A stretch of 64,000 nt of DNA from Pseudarthrobacter polychromogenes (lineage in GTDB: Bacteria > Actinomycetota > Actinomycetes > Actinomycetales > Micrococcaceae), in the NCBI RefSeq assembly GCF_014644495.1, contig NZ_BMKU01000002.1:62001-126000 (forward strand), read 5' to 3'. Shown here in pieces: positions 63,136 to 64,000 of this stretch; the stretch's first letter is position 1; each line of letters starts with the position of its first letter. A model generated the notes under the pieces. That model was not told where the DNA came from. It saw only the letters and a list, made by a program, of their open reading frames with translations, and ran no database searches. The translations under genes and the position numbers were made by a program.

Positions 63136-63969
63136 GTGATCTCGGCATTGAAGAAGGACCACCTTCGCATCGCGTCCGTTAATGTCAACGGCCTCCGGGC
63201 TGCCTACAAAAACGGAATGGCGGCGTGGCTGGAGCCGCGCGGAGTGGACATCCTCTGCCTGCAGGAAGTCCGCGCCCCTGACGCGATCGTCCGGCAGCTG
63301 CTGGGCGAAGGATGGCACATCCTGCACGCCGAGGCAGAAGCCAAAGGCCGCGCCGGCGTCGCAATCGCTTCCCGGGAGGAACCCCTGGCAACCCGTAACG
63401 GCATTGGCGACGATTACTTTGCCACGGCCGGACGCTGGGTGGAAGCCGATTTCCGTTTCGCCGATGCCGCTGGACACCCGGTCCAGCTCACTGTGGCGAG
63501 TGCCTATGTCCACTCCGGTGAGGTGGGCACGCCCAAGCAGGATGACAAGTTCCGGTTCCTGGATGTCATGACCAGACGGCTGCCGGAACTGACCAAACAC
63601 AGCGACCACGCCCTGGTGGTTGGTGACCTCAACGTTGCCCACACACCGCTGGACATCCGCAACTCGAAGGCCAACCTCAAGAAAGCGGGCCACCTGCCGG
63701 AGGAACGCGCCTACTTTGACCGGTTCTTCGGCGAGGAAATCGGCTGGCAGGACGTCCACCGCAACCTGGCCGGCCCGGTGGACGGTCCCTACACGTGGTG
63801 GTCCCAGCGCGGGAAGGCGTTCGACAACGACACCGGCTGGCGCATCGATTACCACCTGGCCACCCCGGCCCTGGCGGCGGCCGCCATCTCGGCCGTGGTT
63901 GACCGGGCACCCTCGTGGGACACCCGCTTCTCCGACCATGCCCCGCTGGTAGTGGACTACCAGCTCTGA
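63136..63969 (+). CDS. xth: Exodeoxyribonuclease III (AP endonuclease)
   Basis: A 277-residue DNA-repair nuclease of the ExoIII/AP-endonuclease type. Metal and catalytic residues are visible: Asn in S-V-N-V-N-G-L-R near 19, Glu in C-L-Q-E-V-R near 43, Asp and Asn in V-V-G-D-L-N-V-A near 163, and the closing S-D-H-A-P-L near 267. It is expected to act on abasic sites and 3' ends. GTG 63136 follows GGAG closely; GTG 63127 or TTG 63148 are alternatives. The remaining 31 bases of the window show nothing. Confidence 0.92.
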   Translation: MISALKKDHLRIASVNVNGLRAAYKNGMAAWLEPRGVDILCLQEVRAPDAIVRQLLGEGWHILHAEAEAKGRAGVAIASREEPLATRNGIGDDYFATAGRWVEADFRFADAAGHPVQLTVASAYVHSGEVGTPKQDDKFRFLDVMTRRLPELTKHSDHALVVGDLNVAHTPLDIRNSKANLKKAGHLPEERAYFDRFFGEEIGWQDVHRNLAGPVDGPYTWWSQRGKAFDNDTGWRIDYHLATPALAAAAISAVVDRAPSWDTRFSDHAPLVVDYQL

Positions 63970-64000
63970 GCCCCGAAGGTTTCCTCCCCCATGACTAGCC

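Overview
The window looks like chromosome from a high-GC Gram-positive soil actinobacterium of the Micrococcaceae (Arthrobacter/Pseudarthrobacter type). The evidence is the very high GC content, many GTG and TTG starts, a monomeric NADP isocitrate dehydrogenase, the actinobacterial order perM-like/purN/purH, a SARP-type regulator, sortase-E style LANTG sorting signals and sugar ABC operons with ROK regulators. No rRNA, tRNA, phage, CRISPR or complete insertion sequence was seen.

Layout. 0-5 kb: a TfoX-like protein, an SDR oxidoreductase, an EamA exporter/PaiB pair divergent from a MocR regulator, and a small secreted protein. 5-14 kb: a large SARP/NB-ARC regulator, then an S-methylmethionine region (mmuP-like permease, two convergent IclR regulators, a cyclase-family hydrolase, an unknown CutA-like protein, mmuM). 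14-24 kb: small hypotheticals, a PAS-GGDEF-EAL protein, stress membrane proteins, a HAD phosphatase, an operon pairing an MgtA-like glycosyltransferase with UDP-glucose dehydrogenase, and a PRC-barrel/DUF2382 stress protein. 24-31 kb: perM-like gene, purN and purH, with a segment holding a DUF559-type endonuclease gene and an MFS transporter between purN and purH. 31-39 kb: secreted trypsin-like protease with an overlapping small ORF, icd, large catalase, and a Ser/Thr kinase/lipoprotein pair. 39-49.6 kb: repeat-rich LANTG surface protein, another exported protein, Gfo/Idh oxidoreductase, a 5'-truncated pectate lyase, and a ChvE/GguA/GguB-like sugar ABC operon with its ROK regulator. 49.8-55.6 kb: a basic amino-acid oxidation locus (DavA-like amidase, PucR regulator, APC permease, DavB-like 2-monooxygenase). 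55.6-64 kb: gamma-carbonic anhydrase-like protein, one-carbon genes purU, glyA (behind a ZTP riboswitch) and folD, a drug-type ABC exporter, and exonuclease III.

Themes. The window is rich in plant-associated catabolism (S-methylmethionine, pectin, monosaccharides, basic amino acids) and in purine/one-carbon metabolism: purN, purH, purU, glyA and folD all handle formyl or methylene folate, and the ZTP riboswitch connects folate shortage to glyA.

The most unusual feature is a family of five about 63-bp palindromic elements behind genes. Two of them supply the stop codon of the neighbouring gene, and two in opposite orientation bracket the DUF559 gene exactly where purN and purH are separated. 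Three further unrelated long hairpins have a similar design; one abuts the truncated pectate lyase. Two shared operator-like motifs were also found: a TAAG-type 16-bp palindrome before the catalase and DUF2382 genes, and a 29-30 bp element before both the ROK gene and its ABC operon.
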